DNA from: Oerskovia turbata
GTDB taxonomy: Bacteria; Actinomycetota; Actinomycetes; Actinomycetales; Cellulomonadaceae
Assembly: GCF_000718325.1 (NCBI RefSeq)
Contig: NZ_JOFV01000014.1
Span: forward strand, 28,001-92,000
DNA length: 64,000 nucleotides
Direction of reading: 5' to 3'
Positions 63,999 through 64,000 of this stretch are shown here, in pieces (position 1 is the first letter of the stretch; every line of letters starts with the position of its first letter). The position numbers and the translations under genes were made by a program. The notes under the pieces were generated by a model. That model made no database searches, was not told the origin of the DNA, and was given only the letters and a program-made list of their open reading frames with translations.

Positions 63999-64000
63999 CA

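Overview
The window is very GC-rich, with G or C at almost every third codon position, overlapping start/stop codons (ATGA, GTGA, TGATG), many leaderless genes with a TANNNT box 6-7 nt before the ATG, an IdeR/DtxR iron box and lipobox-type solute-binding proteins. These point to the chromosome of an actinobacterium. The xylosidase/xylobiose operon, the paired beta-N-acetylhexosaminidase and the several sugar and amino-acid importers would fit a soil Micrococcales of the Cellulomonas/Oerskovia/Cellulosimicrobium kind. The genus is inference only.

Layout. 0-10.6 kb: end of an ABC-F protein, a PrsW-type membrane protease with a membrane-anchored partner, YbaK/ProX-type deacylase, STAS anti-anti-sigma factor, the sbcD-sbcC DNA-end nuclease (a parS-like 16-mer lies inside sbcD), a glyoxalase/family-5 uracil-DNA glycosylase pair and an LmeA-like lipid-binding protein. 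10.6-14.6 kb: a coupled pair of ABC exporter half-transporters. 14.8-18.8 kb: a polar amino-acid importer with two tandem substrate-binding proteins. 19-28.9 kb: an excalibur-domain membrane protein, a very large RecB-like nuclease/DEDD/SF1 helicase fusion, small proteins, a cold-shock protein, a NodB deacetylase and an aldo/keto reductase. 29.1-34.7 kb: livJHMGF-type branched-chain amino-acid importer. 34.8-40.4 kb: a NagZ-like lipoprotein, then a three-gene operon (amidohydrolase, S41 peptidase, UDG-superfamily protein). 40.4-42.5 kb: a lower-GC accessory patch with a YhcG/DUF1016 remnant, a Phd/RelE-like toxin-antitoxin pair and a hypothetical protein. 42.5-46.5 kb: iron-siderophore importer under an IdeR box. 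46.6-51.2 kb: GntR regulator divergent from an ehuBCDA-type ectoine importer. 51.3-59.8 kb: LacI regulator divergent from a xylo-oligosaccharide importer with GH3 and GH43 enzymes. 59.8-61.5 kb: a compact lower-GC insertion flanked by a 26-bp direct repeat that duplicates the 3' end of the GH43 gene. 61.5-64 kb: two VanZ-like proteins, a frameshifted HEAT-repeat gene and fragments of two IS481-family elements, one cut into by the other.

The gene systems are mostly known families. The least explained material is structural. Two copies of a 21-bp palindromic unit are arranged 1+2 and, in mirror image, 2+1 at 9.8 and 36.1 kb. Two long hairpins start exactly at TGA stop codons. There are tandem 22-bp and 13-bp repeats at gene ends, a DnaA-box cluster between convergent genes at 34.7 kb, and the direct-repeat-bounded insertion at 59.8 kb, which has no recombinase of its own. 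No tRNA, rRNA or CRISPR array was seen.
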